64,000 nt of DNA from Stenotrophomonas sp. ESTM1D_MKCIP4_1. Lineage in GTDB: Bacteria; Pseudomonadota; Gammaproteobacteria; Xanthomonadales; Xanthomonadaceae. Shown here one piece after another: positions 34,917-44,179 of this stretch. The notes beneath the pieces are model-generated. The model ran no database searches. It worked only from the letters and a program-made list of their open reading frames with translations, and was not told where the DNA came from. The translations under genes and the position numbers were made by a program. Location: assembly GCF_003086895.1 (NCBI RefSeq), contig NZ_CP026004.1:3322731-3386730 (forward strand), written 5' to 3'. The stretch's first letter is position 1. Each line of letters starts with the position of its first letter.

Positions 34917-35654
34917 ATGAAACCGCTGTCCCTGGCCAGTCTGGCCCTGACCTTGTCCGTGGGCGCCCTTGCCGGGCTGACCCTCCCCGCCGCCCCTGCC
35001 GCTGCGCAGAACGGCGTCGTCCGCTGCGAAAGCCAGAACAACCGCGAGCGGGTCTGCAACACCGGCTGGCGCAATGCGCAGATGGTGCGCCAGCTGTCCG
35101 GCTCCTCCTGCGTGGAGGGCCGTACCTGGGGCAGCCGCAACGGCAGCATCTGGGTCACCAATGGCTGCCGCGCCGAGTTCGTCGAGGGCCGTGGCGGCTG
35201 GGGCGGCGGCAATGGCGGCAACTGGGGCGGCAGCGGCGGCACGATCCGCTGCGAGAGCCAGGACAACCGCGAACGCACCTGCCCCACCAACTGGCGCGGC
35301 GCCACCCTGGTCCGGCAGATTTCCGGCTCGGCCTGCGTGGAGGGCCAGACCTGGGGCGTGCGCAACGGCGCGATCTGGGTCAACCGCGGCTGCCGCGGCG
35401 AGTTCGCCGAGTCGCGCGGGGGCTGGGGTGGTGGCCACGGCGGCGGCTGGGGCGGCGGCAACAGCAACTATTCCATCACCTGCAGCAGCAACGACAACCG
35501 CACCCAGAACTGTGACTGGGATGAGCGCCAGGGCCGCCCGGTGCTGCAGCAGCAGCTGTCCGGCAGCGCCTGCCAGGAAGGCCGCAGCTGGGGCTATTCG
35601 CGCGGCCGGGTGTGGGTGAGCAACGGCTGCCGGGCCCGGTTCGGTACCCGTTGA
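34917..35654 (+). CDS. Secreted DUF3011 triple-repeat protein
   Basis: 245 aa. A Sec signal peptide (cleaved after AAAQ near residue 31) is followed by three copies of a Cys-containing repeat with the pattern (V/I)xCxSxxNRxRxC...RQLSGSxCxEGxxWGxRxGxIWVxxGC (DUF3011). Gly/Trp-rich linkers (GGWGGGNGGNWGG and similar) connect them. It is likely a periplasmic or secreted protein with disulfides. Function unknown. Confidence 0.9.
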   Translation: MKPLSLASLALTLSVGALAGLTLPAAPAAAQNGVVRCESQNNRERVCNTGWRNAQMVRQLSGSSCVEGRTWGSRNGSIWVTNGCRAEFVEGRGGWGGGNGGNWGGSGGTIRCESQDNRERTCPTNWRGATLVRQISGSACVEGQTWGVRNGAIWVNRGCRGEFAESRGGWGGGHGGGWGGGNSNYSITCSSNDNRTQNCDWDERQGRPVLQQQLSGSACQEGRSWGYSRGRVWVSNGCRARFGTR

Positions 35655-35659
35655 GGAAA

Positions 35660-35728
35660 GGGGTCAGAGCCCTGGCCGGCTCTCCGTCTGGGGTCAGAGC
35701 CCGCGCCTGCGGCACGGGATCTGACCCC
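35660..35728. terminator. GGGGTCAGA/TCTGACCCC hairpin after the DUF3011 gene
   Basis: GGGGTCAGAGCC occurs at 35660 and again at 35690, and a matching TCTGACCCC ends at 35728. The second copy forms 9-bp inverted arms. Located between convergent genes it could end both transcripts. Related palindromes stand at 43032 and 52036. Confidence 0.6.
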
Positions 35729-35737
35729 GGGCCTGGG

Positions 35738-36379
35738 TCAGGGGGCCGGCGGGGCGCTGTCGCCCCACGGCGCCGGCGGCAGCGGCACCGGCTTGCTCAG
35801 ATCGAACTCCACCCGGAAGCGGCGCCCTTCCGGGCGTGTCAATTCATAGACGAAGCGCTGGTCCGGCTGCACTTCCATCGCCCAGGTATTGTGGGTCGAG
35901 GCCAGCATGTCGCCACGCCGGAACATCGCCACCGAATCGCCGTCGGCCGGGAACTGCTGGCGTTCCGCGGTTCCCGGCGGCTTGCTGTCACCGCCGTACA
36001 GGGTGATGGCGTCCGGGCTGCCATCGGCGTGACGGTGGTCGTGCTTGAGCTTCAGGCCGTTTTCGGTGCGGGTGAGTATCCAGGTCCGCGAATGGTCATT
36101 GCCGACATGGAACGGGATGCGCAGCTCATGCCCCGGGTCGGCGCAACCGCGCACGTGCATCACCAGGCGCTGGCCAGCGAAGGGATCCTGGCCGGTCGGC
36201 GCCGGCGTGTCCTCCACCACCTTGCCGGCGTAGGCCTGGCCGCAGTGGGCGGCAATGGCGGCCATGAAGGCATCGGCCGGGGCCGTGGACAGATCGTGGT
36301 TGATGGCAGGTGGCTGCTGCGAACAGGCGGCCAGGCTGCACAGTGCGGCAATGGAAAGCAGAGGGGCACGTACATTCAT
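35738..36379 (-). CDS. Lipoprotein, unknown
   Basis: 213 aa. Signal peptide with lipobox (LAACS, Cys near residue 19). The mature part has two further cysteines (AHCGQAY, RGCADPG) and a beta-rich pattern, so a beta-barrel-like or sandwich fold. It is convergent with the DUF3011 gene. No family recognised. Confidence 0.85.
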   Translation of the reverse strand: MNVRAPLLSIAALCSLAACSQQPPAINHDLSTAPADAFMAAIAAHCGQAYAGKVVEDTPAPTGQDPFAGQRLVMHVRGCADPGHELRIPFHVGNDHSRTWILTRTENGLKLKHDHRHADGSPDAITLYGGDSKPPGTAERQQFPADGDSVAMFRRGDMLASTHNTWAMEVQPDQRFVYELTRPEGRRFRVEFDLSKPVPLPPAPWGDSAPPAP

Positions 36380-36447
36380 GCCCCAACCCTAACGGCCATG
36401 GGCGGTGGGCGCAAACCGCAGCGCCCCACCCTGCACGCCGCGAGCGG

Positions 36448-37998
36448 CTAGCGGTGCAGCCACAACCGGCAGCCGCCGATCTCCTGCGCCGGCACGCCCT
36501 GCGCGTAGCGCTGCACGATCGCCGCCTGCCACTGCGCGCGCTCGGGCGAGGTGCCGACGTTGTTGGGGCATTCGACCAGGGCCGCCAGCGGCAGGCCGCC
36601 GAGCGCATCGTCGGTGTGCGCCAACGCCGCCAGTGCCGTATCTGCAGCCCAATCGGGAATCATCACGGCACGACGGCCGGAACGGTAGGGCAACTCGGAG
36701 GACCAGTCGTCACCGAAGGCCACCACCACGCCCTGCTCCGGCGTGCCGGCGCGGATGAGCGCAGCGATCTGCGAGATGCGGGTCGGCTCGCGCGCTTCCT
36801 TCATGTCCTTCAACGACTTCACCAGCCCGAAGCCTGCGGACAACAGGCACAGGAACACGGCCAGTGCGATGGCCCGACGTGGCGTGCCGGCCGCCTCCCC
36901 GCGCTCGACCAGCCACCACAGCACCAGGCCGACGATGGAGGTGCCCAGTACCAGCTGCGCGACCTGGTAGTACGGGTGCACCAGCTGCAGGTTGGTGAAT
37001 ACCGCCATCGGCAGCAGGTAGCCGAGCAGCAGCACCAGCACCGGGACGCGGATGCGCCGGATCGACAGGCCGGCAGCGATGAACAGGACGAACACCCAGT
37101 TCGACCCGACCGGCGCGGAGAAGCGCTTCTTGAAGAGCGCGCTCCATGTGGCCGGATCCAGGCGCTGCTGCAGGCTGCCGTAATTGAACGCGCCCAGGTT
37201 TGCGGACGTCACCTGTGCACCCAGCACCGACTGTGCCTTCAGCGCATCCGCGTGCTGCAGCCACCACAGGATGGCGGCCAAGGCAGCGAACGCAGCCAGT
37301 GCGCCCCACCCCAGCAGCGTCCAGTGCGCGGCCAGCCACCGTGGGCGCCAGCCATGCTCGCGCAGCACCACCCAGGCCACGGTCAGCAGGGTGAAGGCCG
37401 CGAAGCCGAAGAACGTGGTGATCTTGACCAGCGCACCGAGAACCGCGGCGATGATGGCTACTGCGCCCACCCAGGCGCGCGGCTGCCGATACAGGCGCGC
37501 CATCGACCAGACAAACAACAGGCCGAAGAACACTGCGGTGGATTCCATCATCACCGAACGGCCCCAGAACTGGGCCGACGGCGAAACCGCGAACGCTCCC
37601 GCAACGCACAGGGCCAGCACCCGATCGCGGCGTACTTCCCAGCAGATGCGGTGTACCAGCCAGATGCACCCCAGGTGGAACAGGGTCGAGAGCAGGCGAC
37701 CGCTGTTGTCGGCACTCAAGCCGGTGGCCTTGGCCAGCATCGCGGCCAGCCACTGGAACAACGGGAACTCGAAGGGTATCGACCACGGCGCACCCAGCAC
37801 CGGCGTCAGGTAGGCCAGGAAGGGGCCCCCACGCATCATCCAGTCGATGCTCAGTGCGGTCTGGGTCTGCCGGAATCCGGAGGCCTCGATGGGGGGCATC
37901 GACCAGCTGCAGGCCAGCATCACGAGGAGGGCCACGATCGAATACGCCAGCAGAATCCTGGCGGGCAACAGACGGCGGGCTGGGCTGGCTTCCTGCAT
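36448..37998 (-). CDS. ArnT-like integral membrane glycosyltransferase (GT39/GT83-like)
   Basis: 516 aa with about 12 TM segments. The N-terminal region contains SGFRQTQTALSIDWMM, which corresponds to the catalytic Glu/Asp loop of PMT/ArnT enzymes, and FEFPLFQW. The C-terminal region is a small periplasmic domain. It probably transfers a sugar from a lipid-linked donor to an envelope acceptor; donor and acceptor are unknown. Start at 37998 was preferred. Confidence 0.82.
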   Translation of the reverse strand: MQEASPARRLLPARILLAYSIVALLVMLACSWSMPPIEASGFRQTQTALSIDWMMRGGPFLAYLTPVLGAPWSIPFEFPLFQWLAAMLAKATGLSADNSGRLLSTLFHLGCIWLVHRICWEVRRDRVLALCVAGAFAVSPSAQFWGRSVMMESTAVFFGLLFVWSMARLYRQPRAWVGAVAIIAAVLGALVKITTFFGFAAFTLLTVAWVVLREHGWRPRWLAAHWTLLGWGALAAFAALAAILWWLQHADALKAQSVLGAQVTSANLGAFNYGSLQQRLDPATWSALFKKRFSAPVGSNWVFVLFIAAGLSIRRIRVPVLVLLLGYLLPMAVFTNLQLVHPYYQVAQLVLGTSIVGLVLWWLVERGEAAGTPRRAIALAVFLCLLSAGFGLVKSLKDMKEAREPTRISQIAALIRAGTPEQGVVVAFGDDWSSELPYRSGRRAVMIPDWAADTALAALAHTDDALGGLPLAALVECPNNVGTSPERAQWQAAIVQRYAQGVPAQEIGGCRLWLHR

Positions 37999-38104
37999 CA
38001 GACGCGTGACTCCCGGGACGGGCCACCCAGCACCGGGCGGCCTCAAGGGGGCGCAGTGTCAGCGTTGCGGGCGCGAAGCGCAATATTCCCCATGCGGTGC
38101 CTGA

Positions 38105-39334
38105 TCACTGCCGCGGCGGCACGGCCTGGTCCGGCAGCGTCGCAGGCACGACTTCGGTCGCGGCGACCGGGGCTGAGGCGCCCTCGCCGGGCGGCTCCTG
38201 CTCGATCGGATCGACATCGAACGGCGTGCGGAACACCAGCGAAGGCAGCAGCGTGGTCAACGCTGCATACAACAGCAGCGCACCGAACAGCACCGCCGGA
38301 ATCTGGAAGCGCTCCCGCATGATCGCCGCCAGCACCAGGGTGAAGATCAACGTGGGGGCCAGCGCCACGGAAACCCGCAGGCTGCTGCGGAAGCTCTCGC
38401 CGAACATCACCCGGCGCTGCAGCCAGACCACACCGATGCGCAGCGGCAGCACCACCAGGGTGATGACGATGCCCAGCCCCAGCGCCTCGAAGCTCAGCGC
38501 TTCGCTGGGCACCTTGGTGCCGGCGTTGAAGAAGTAGAACGGCACGAAGAAGGACGCGAACAACCGCAGCGCGTGCAGGTTCTCATGCGACGCCAGCAAG
38601 GGCATGCGCTGGTGCAGCAGGCGCGCCACCAGGCCGGCGATGAACGCGCCGACGAGGTAGTACACGCCCAGCAGATAGGTGATGTACGCGGCGACCATGC
38701 CGACCATCACCAGCAGCGAAAACTCCGAGCCCGGCGCGTGCGGCGCCACCCAGCGCCCCAGCGCGATGAACAGCAGCGGCAGGCCGATCAGCATCGCCAG
38801 CAGCGCGCCGCTGGACAGTGCCATGTGCCAGGGATCGCCCGCCTGCAGCACCACGAACAGCGCCGCCAGCGCCAGCAGTTCGCCGGCAATGGCCTTGCTG
38901 GTGACCCAGAAGCGCTCGTCGTCGCTCAGGCCAAGCCGCGACAGCGAATCCATGATGAAGCCTGTGGAGGGTGTCAGCAGCGCCAGTGCCAGCAGGCCGG
39001 CGGCCTGCCATGGCAGGTCTGCATAGCGCCAGGCCACCCAGCCCACGCCGAACAGCGTTGCACTGCGGATGACCAGATGCGCCAGCAGTGGCCACAGCCC
39101 GCGCCGCAGCGCAGCCAGATCCACTTCCAGCCCGGCGAACAGGAACAGCGAGGAGATGCCCAGCGTGGCCAGCAGGCCGATCACCGCATCGTGCGAACGT
39201 TCGCCCAGCCACAGCATGGCGATGATGCCGAACAGCAGGCAGGTCAGCGGCGCCGGCAGGCTGAAGCGCTGCAGCGCGCGCGGAATGACCAGCAGCGCGA
39301 AAATCAGCAGCAGGTAGATCAGTTCATGGCTCAT
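38105..39334 (-). CDS. Cation:proton antiporter (CPA2/KefB-like, no RCK domain)
   Basis: 409 aa, about 12 TM helices, Na_H_Exchanger fold. Conserved segments FLFAGLEVDLAALRRG and LLALALLTPSTGFIMDSLSR are seen. The C-terminus is a short Pro/Ala-rich tail, so the regulatory TrkA-N/RCK domain of Kef proteins is missing. Start at 39334 is MSHELIY. Confidence 0.85.
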   Translation of the reverse strand: MSHELIYLLLIFALLVIPRALQRFSLPAPLTCLLFGIIAMLWLGERSHDAVIGLLATLGISSLFLFAGLEVDLAALRRGLWPLLAHLVIRSATLFGVGWVAWRYADLPWQAAGLLALALLTPSTGFIMDSLSRLGLSDDERFWVTSKAIAGELLALAALFVVLQAGDPWHMALSSGALLAMLIGLPLLFIALGRWVAPHAPGSEFSLLVMVGMVAAYITYLLGVYYLVGAFIAGLVARLLHQRMPLLASHENLHALRLFASFFVPFYFFNAGTKVPSEALSFEALGLGIVITLVVLPLRIGVVWLQRRVMFGESFRSSLRVSVALAPTLIFTLVLAAIMRERFQIPAVLFGALLLYAALTTLLPSLVFRTPFDVDPIEQEPPGEGASAPVAATEVVPATLPDQAVPPRQ

Positions 39335-39468
39335 CGTGACTTCCGTGTGGAACGAACGCGCGCAGCATGCGCGAGCACCTGCGCCGCTGCAAATCGAACG
39401 GGTCTGAAATACGGGTGTGTTAGGGTGGGACAGGTGTTTTCTCCACGTCTTCCATCGAGGCCGCACCC

Positions 39469-40710
39469 ATGTGGCGGCTGACGGCGCTGTTGCTGGGGGT
39501 TGCGCTGCTGCTGACCGGCAGCGGGCTGCTGGGCACCCTGCTGGCCGTGCGCGGCGGGCAGGAAGGCTTCAGTGCCGGCACCCTGGGCTGGGTGATGTCG
39601 GCCTACTTCGCCGGCTATTTCATCGGCACCTTCACCGCCCCGCCGTTGATCCGCCGCATCGGCCACAGCCGTGCATTCGCCTTCCACGCGGCGCTGGCGA
39701 CCATGGCCGTGCTGCTGCACCCGTTGTGGATCAGCCCTGCCGGCTGGATGCTGCTGCGCGTGGTGACCGGCGTGGCGCTGGTCGGCCTGTACACCGTGAT
39801 CGAGAGCTGGCTGAACGCCGAACCTGATCCACAGCGGCGCAGCCGGGTGTTCTCGGTGTACATGATGGTGAATCTGTCGGCGCTGGCGCTGGGCCAGGTA
39901 CTGCTGCTGGCCGGCGATGCCGGAGCGGCGACGATGTTCTCGTTCACCGCGCTGCTGGTGTGCGCGGCGATGCTGCCGGTCACTGCCACCCGCCTGCAGC
40001 AACCGGAGGTGCCCAGCGTGCCGCGGCTGAAGCTGGCACGCCTGTACGCCCTGGCGCCGGTTGCCACGGTGGCCGCTGGCCTGTCCGGGCTGGCGATGGG
40101 GCCGTTCTGGGGTCTGCTGCCGGTCTACGCCGAACAGATCGGCCTGCGCGGCACGCAGGTGCCGTTGTTCATGCTGGCAGCCATCGCCGGCGGTGCGCTG
40201 CTGCAATGGCCGCTGGGCCGCATCAGCGACGGCCATGATCGCCGCCTGGGCCTGCTGTGCCTGAGCCTGGTGGCTGCCGCCGTGGCCGCACTGGCCGCGT
40301 TGCCGCCGCTTGTGCAGCAGGTACACCTGATATTCGTACTGGTGTTCTGCTACGGCGGCCTCGCCTTTGCGCTCTACCCGTTCGCCGTCGCGCACATGCT
40401 GGACTACCTGCCCACGCCCGACCTGCTGTCAGGCTGCAGCAGCCTGCTGCTGGTGCACGGCATCGGCGCGGCCATCGGCCCAGCGCTGGCCGGCGTGCTG
40501 ATGCAGCGCTACGGCGCGCCGGCCCTGCCGCTGTATTTCACTGCGGTGCTCACCGCCCTGGCCGCCTTCACCGCCCTGCGCCTGCTGCGCCACGCGCGGC
40601 TGCGCACGCATCCCGCACCGTTCCGGCCGATGCTGCGGACCACGCCTGCGGCGCTGGAACTGATGCCGGAAACCGAATCTCCCCCCGTATCCACGAAGGA
40701 AGTGCATTGA
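39469..40710 (+). CDS. YcaD-like MFS transporter, partner of ggpPS
   Basis: 413 aa, 12 TM helices. Characteristic MFS signatures include AYFAGYFIGTFTAPPLIRRI, GLYTVIESWL and LLQWPLGRISD, resembling E. coli YcaD. Its stop overlaps the TTG start of the following gene by TTGA, so it is cotranslated with the glucosylglycerol enzyme. In S. rhizophila a ycaD-like gene pairs with ggpS; export or uptake of the solute is plausible. Confidence 0.85.
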   Translation: MWRLTALLLGVALLLTGSGLLGTLLAVRGGQEGFSAGTLGWVMSAYFAGYFIGTFTAPPLIRRIGHSRAFAFHAALATMAVLLHPLWISPAGWMLLRVVTGVALVGLYTVIESWLNAEPDPQRRSRVFSVYMMVNLSALALGQVLLLAGDAGAATMFSFTALLVCAAMLPVTATRLQQPEVPSVPRLKLARLYALAPVATVAAGLSGLAMGPFWGLLPVYAEQIGLRGTQVPLFMLAAIAGGALLQWPLGRISDGHDRRLGLLCLSLVAAAVAALAALPPLVQQVHLIFVLVFCYGGLAFALYPFAVAHMLDYLPTPDLLSGCSSLLLVHGIGAAIGPALAGVLMQRYGAPALPLYFTAVLTALAAFTALRLLRHARLRTHPAPFRPMLRTTPAALELMPETESPPVSTKEVH

Positions 40711-43025
40711 CTGTCGAGTCCCCGACCCTGATTCCGAACCCCGTTCTTTCCGACACCGCGGCCGCTGGGCCGCAGCTGATCCTGGCCACCGACCTGGACG
40801 GCACCTTCCTGGCCGGCAGCGCCGCCCAGCGCCACCGCCTGTACCGGCTGGTGGACCAGCACCCGGGCATCGCGCTGGTGTTCATCACCGGGCGCGGCTT
40901 GGAAGCGGTGATGCCACTGCTCTCCGACCCGGCCATTCCGCGGCCCGATTACATCGTCTGCGATGTGGGCGCCACCGTGGTCCACGGCCATACCCTGCAA
41001 CCCTTGCAACCCCTGCAGTCGATGATCGACGCGCACTGGCCGGGCGAACAGGTGGTGGCCGAAGCGATGCGGCCGTTCACCGCGCTGCAGCGCCAGGATG
41101 TTCCGCAGGAGCGGCGCTGCTCCTACTTCTGCGATCCGGCCACGCTGGCGCCGCTGCGCGAGCAGATCCAGCAGACCGCGCACGCGCTGGGCTGCGACGT
41201 GCTGTATTCGGCTGATCGCTACCTGGACATCCTGCCGCCGGATACCGACAAGGGCCGCACCCTGGCCGCACTGGCGCGCCTGCTGGAACTGCCGCGCGAG
41301 CGCATCCTGGTGGCCGGCGATACCTTGAACGACCTGTCCATGTACCAGGCCGGCTTCCGCGGTGTGTGCGTGGGTGAATCAGAACCGGCACTGACGGCGG
41401 CCACCGCCGACCTGGCCCACACCTACCATGCCCGCGAGCCGGGCTGCGGCGGCATCCTGGAAGCCATCGAGCACTTCGGCCTGCTGGCCGCCGATGATCC
41501 CTTCCTGCACGCACCTGCGGCTGCCCGCGCACAGGGCGCCGAACTGGTGATGGTGTACCACCGCCTGCCGTTTGATGAAGCCATCGAAAACGGCACGCTG
41601 GTGCAGCGGCCGCCACGCTCGCCCAACGGCATCATTCCGTCGCTGCTGAGCTTCTTCGAGGGCGGCCAGCGCGGCAGCTGGGTGGCCTGGGGCATCGACG
41701 ATCCCAAGCACCGCCCGTTCCAGCGCCATGTGCAGGTGGATGCGGAACGCTACCCGACCCTGCGTGCCACCCGGGTGCCGCTCAGCCGCCAGGATGTGGA
41801 CATCTTCTACAAGCGGTTTTCCAAGGAAGCGTTCTGGCCCATGCTGCACGTGTTCTGGGAACGCGCGCGGTTCCGCGAAGACGACTGGCAGGTCTTCCTG
41901 AAGGTGAACCGCCGGTTCGCCGAGGCGGTGGCCGACGAAGCGGCGCACGGCGCCACCGTGTGGATCCACGACTACAACCTGTGGATGGTGCCGGCCGCGC
42001 TGCGCGAACTGCGCCCGGACCTGAAGATCGCCTTCTTCCACCACACCTACTTCCCCTCGGCCGATGTGTTCAACGTGGTGCCGTGGCGGCGCGAGATCAT
42101 CGGCAGCCTGCTGTGCTGCGATTACATCGGCTTCCATATTCCGCGCCAGGTGGAGAACTTCGTGGACGTGGTGCGCGGCGCCATGCCCGCCGAGCGCCTG
42201 GCCTGGGAAAGCTGTGCGCCACGCTTCCTGACCTACGGCTGCGCGGTTGGCCTGGACACCATGACCACCCGCCTGCGGGTGGGCGACCGCGACGTGGCGC
42301 TGGGTGCGCACCCGGTCGGCACCGACGTGCGCCGCATCCGCACGCTGCTGGCGCGCGCCGAGGTACGCAATGATCTGTTCAAGCTGCGCCGTGAGATCGG
42401 CGCGCGCAAGCTGGTGCTGTCGGTGGAACGACTGGACTACACCAAAGGCACCCTGGCCAAGCTGGAGGCCTTCGAGCGTGTGCTGGAACAGCACCCCGAA
42501 CAGTGCGGCAAGGTCACCCTGCTGATGGTCTGCGTGCCCGCCGCGCGCGAGATGACCGTGTACCGCACGCTGCAGAACCAGATCGAACAGGCGGTAGGCC
42601 GCATCAATGGCCGCTTCTCGCGGCTGGACTGGACCCCGGTGCGGTTCTTCGCCCAGGCCCTGCCATTCGAGCAGGTGGTGGCGCACTACGCGGCCGCGCA
42701 GGTGATGTGGATCACGCCGCTGCGCGATGGGCTGAACCTGGTGGCCAAGGAATTCATTGCCACCCAGGGCATCGAAGGCACGCCTGGCGTGCTGGTACTG
42801 AGCGAGTTCGCGGGTGCGGCGGCAGAGTTGAAGGGCGCCGTGCTGACCAACCCGCACGACCCTGCCGATCTGGCCGCCGGCCTGTTGCAGGCTTTGTCGA
42901 TGCCCGAGGAGGAAGCCAGCGCGCGGCTGCGCCAGTTGCAGGGCATCGTGGAGTACTACGACGTGGATCGCTGGGGCCGTGATTTCCTGGCGGCCGTGGA
43001 AGGCAGCAGCACACCGGCCAGCTGA
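40707..43025 (+). CDS. ggpPS: Glucosylglycerol-phosphate synthase/phosphatase fusion
   Basis: Makes the compatible solute glucosylglycerol from ADP-glucose and glycerol-3-phosphate. 772 aa: an N-terminal HAD-type phosphatase (LATDLDGTFLAGS with Asp29/Asp31; VAGDTLNDLSMYQAG) to about residue 255, then a GT20-like synthase with WIHDYNLWMVP near 419, HTYFPSADVFNVVPWR near 447, VERLDYTKG near 573 and TPLRDGLNLVAKEF near 668. Start is a TTG at 40707 with AAGGA upstream. The domain order matches the bifunctional enzyme described in Stenotrophomonas. A trehalose-6-phosphate synthase is the alternative reading for the GT20 part. Confidence 0.85.
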   Translation: MTVESPTLIPNPVLSDTAAAGPQLILATDLDGTFLAGSAAQRHRLYRLVDQHPGIALVFITGRGLEAVMPLLSDPAIPRPDYIVCDVGATVVHGHTLQPLQPLQSMIDAHWPGEQVVAEAMRPFTALQRQDVPQERRCSYFCDPATLAPLREQIQQTAHALGCDVLYSADRYLDILPPDTDKGRTLAALARLLELPRERILVAGDTLNDLSMYQAGFRGVCVGESEPALTAATADLAHTYHAREPGCGGILEAIEHFGLLAADDPFLHAPAAARAQGAELVMVYHRLPFDEAIENGTLVQRPPRSPNGIIPSLLSFFEGGQRGSWVAWGIDDPKHRPFQRHVQVDAERYPTLRATRVPLSRQDVDIFYKRFSKEAFWPMLHVFWERARFREDDWQVFLKVNRRFAEAVADEAAHGATVWIHDYNLWMVPAALRELRPDLKIAFFHHTYFPSADVFNVVPWRREIIGSLLCCDYIGFHIPRQVENFVDVVRGAMPAERLAWESCAPRFLTYGCAVGLDTMTTRLRVGDRDVALGAHPVGTDVRRIRTLLARAEVRNDLFKLRREIGARKLVLSVERLDYTKGTLAKLEAFERVLEQHPEQCGKVTLLMVCVPAAREMTVYRTLQNQIEQAVGRINGRFSRLDWTPVRFFAQALPFEQVVAHYAAAQVMWITPLRDGLNLVAKEFIATQGIEGTPGVLVLSEFAGAAAELKGAVLTNPHDPADLAAGLLQALSMPEEEASARLRQLQGIVEYYDVDRWGRDFLAAVEGSSTPAS

Positions 43026-43031
43026 CGCAGC

Positions 43032-43070
43032 GGGGTCGGATCCGTTTCCAAGGGAAGCGGTTCCGACCCC
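43032..43070. terminator. Terminator-like palindrome between ggpPS and blaL2
   Basis: Arms GGGGTCGGATCCGTTTCC and GGAAGCGGTTCCGACCCC match at 16 of 18 positions. It sits between two convergent genes and can serve both strands. No clear T-run follows, so Rho dependence or RNA stabilisation is possible. Confidence 0.6.
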
Positions 43071-43088
43071 ACGCCTCCGCCCTGCGCC

Positions 43089-44003
43089 TCAGCCGATCAG
43101 TGCATCGGCCAGCGCGCCGACACGCGCCAGCACCGCAGCACGCTGCTCCTCGTCCACGCTGGCCCCCTGCAGATAGGCGGTGATGACCCACGGCGTATCG
43201 CCCGCTCGCGGCCACAGCACGGCGATGTCATTGCGCGTGTCCTCACCGTTGCTGCCGGTCTTGTCGCCCACGCGCCAGCGCGGACCCAGGCCTGCGCGCA
43301 GGCAGGCATCGCCGGTCTGGTTGTCGACCAGCCAATCGGCGAACTGCAGCCGCGATGCCTGCAGAAGACCATCGCCCACCGCGAACCGGGCGAGACTGGC
43401 CGCCATCGCCGCCGGGCTGGTGGTGTCGCGCGCGTCACCCTTCGCGAACCGGTTCATGTCCGGCTCGTAGCGATCATTGCGGGTGACCGTATCGCCCTGC
43501 GCACGCAGGAAGGCGGTCAGCGCCGCCGGGCCGCCGTTCACCCCCAGCAGCAGGTTGGCAGCGGTGTTGTCGCTGGTGGTCAGCGTGCCCCGGCACAGGT
43601 CGCGCACGCTCAGATCCTTGCCGACGTGGCGGCGGGCCACCGGGGCGTAGGACAACAGATCCCGTTCGGTGATCGGCACGCGGGTGTCCAGCGAAAGGCG
43701 ACCGGCGTCGGCCAGGCTCAGGATGTGGGCCACCAGCATCGACTTGAACGTACTGCACATCGGGAAGCGCTCGTCCTGGCGGTGCCCGGCGAGGCGGCGG
43801 CCGCTGCCGGTGTCCAGCACGGTCACGCCCAGGCGGCCGCCACTGGCCTTTTCCAGCGCGGCGAAATCCACCGCACCGGCAATGGCGGCAGGCGTGGCCC
43901 GGCTGGCGGAAGCAGGCGCGGCGGCCCGCGCCACGGCGGGCGCAAGCAGGGAGGATGCAACGGCGGCACCACTGAGCTGGAGGAATCGACGGCGGGCGTG
44001 CAT
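43089..44003 (-). CDS. blaL2: L2-type class A serine beta-lactamase (inducible)
   Basis: 304 aa. N-terminal twin-arginine signal (RRRFLQLSGAAVASS). Active-site residues: Ser84-Thr-Phe-Lys87 (preceded by Cys83), Ser144-Asp-Asn, Glu180 with Asn184 in RYEPDMN, and Lys248-Thr-Gly. This is the L2 cephalosporinase of S. maltophilia. It is divergent from ampR, the regulator that mediates induction. The protein is periplasmic, and Tat export fits L2. Confidence 0.95.
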   Translation of the reverse strand: MHARRRFLQLSGAAVASSLLAPAVARAAAPASASRATPAAIAGAVDFAALEKASGGRLGVTVLDTGSGRRLAGHRQDERFPMCSTFKSMLVAHILSLADAGRLSLDTRVPITERDLLSYAPVARRHVGKDLSVRDLCRGTLTTSDNTAANLLLGVNGGPAALTAFLRAQGDTVTRNDRYEPDMNRFAKGDARDTTSPAAMAASLARFAVGDGLLQASRLQFADWLVDNQTGDACLRAGLGPRWRVGDKTGSNGEDTRNDIAVLWPRAGDTPWVITAYLQGASVDEEQRAAVLARVGALADALIG

Positions 44004-44179
44004 GGGCGGGCTCCGGGAAAGGAATCCGGATTATTGAAAGCGCAGCGGGCAGGCAACCAACGCGAATTTTCAGGGTCAGGCATGAGGATAATTAATGCCT
44101 GTCGCATTCAACCCGTTCTTTGACGGCTTCACCGGGTAACAGGCTACGATGCACCCATCAGCCTGCCTCACACCTCCCG
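44004..44179. promoter_or_regulatory. ampR-blaL2 intergenic control region
   Basis: 176 bp between the divergent starts. It has an AT-rich stretch around 44085-44100 (TGAGGATAATTAATGCC), in contrast to the surrounding GC-rich DNA, which is where AmpR and RNA polymerase should bind. A LysR-type T-N11-A site is expected but not resolved with confidence. Confidence 0.55.
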
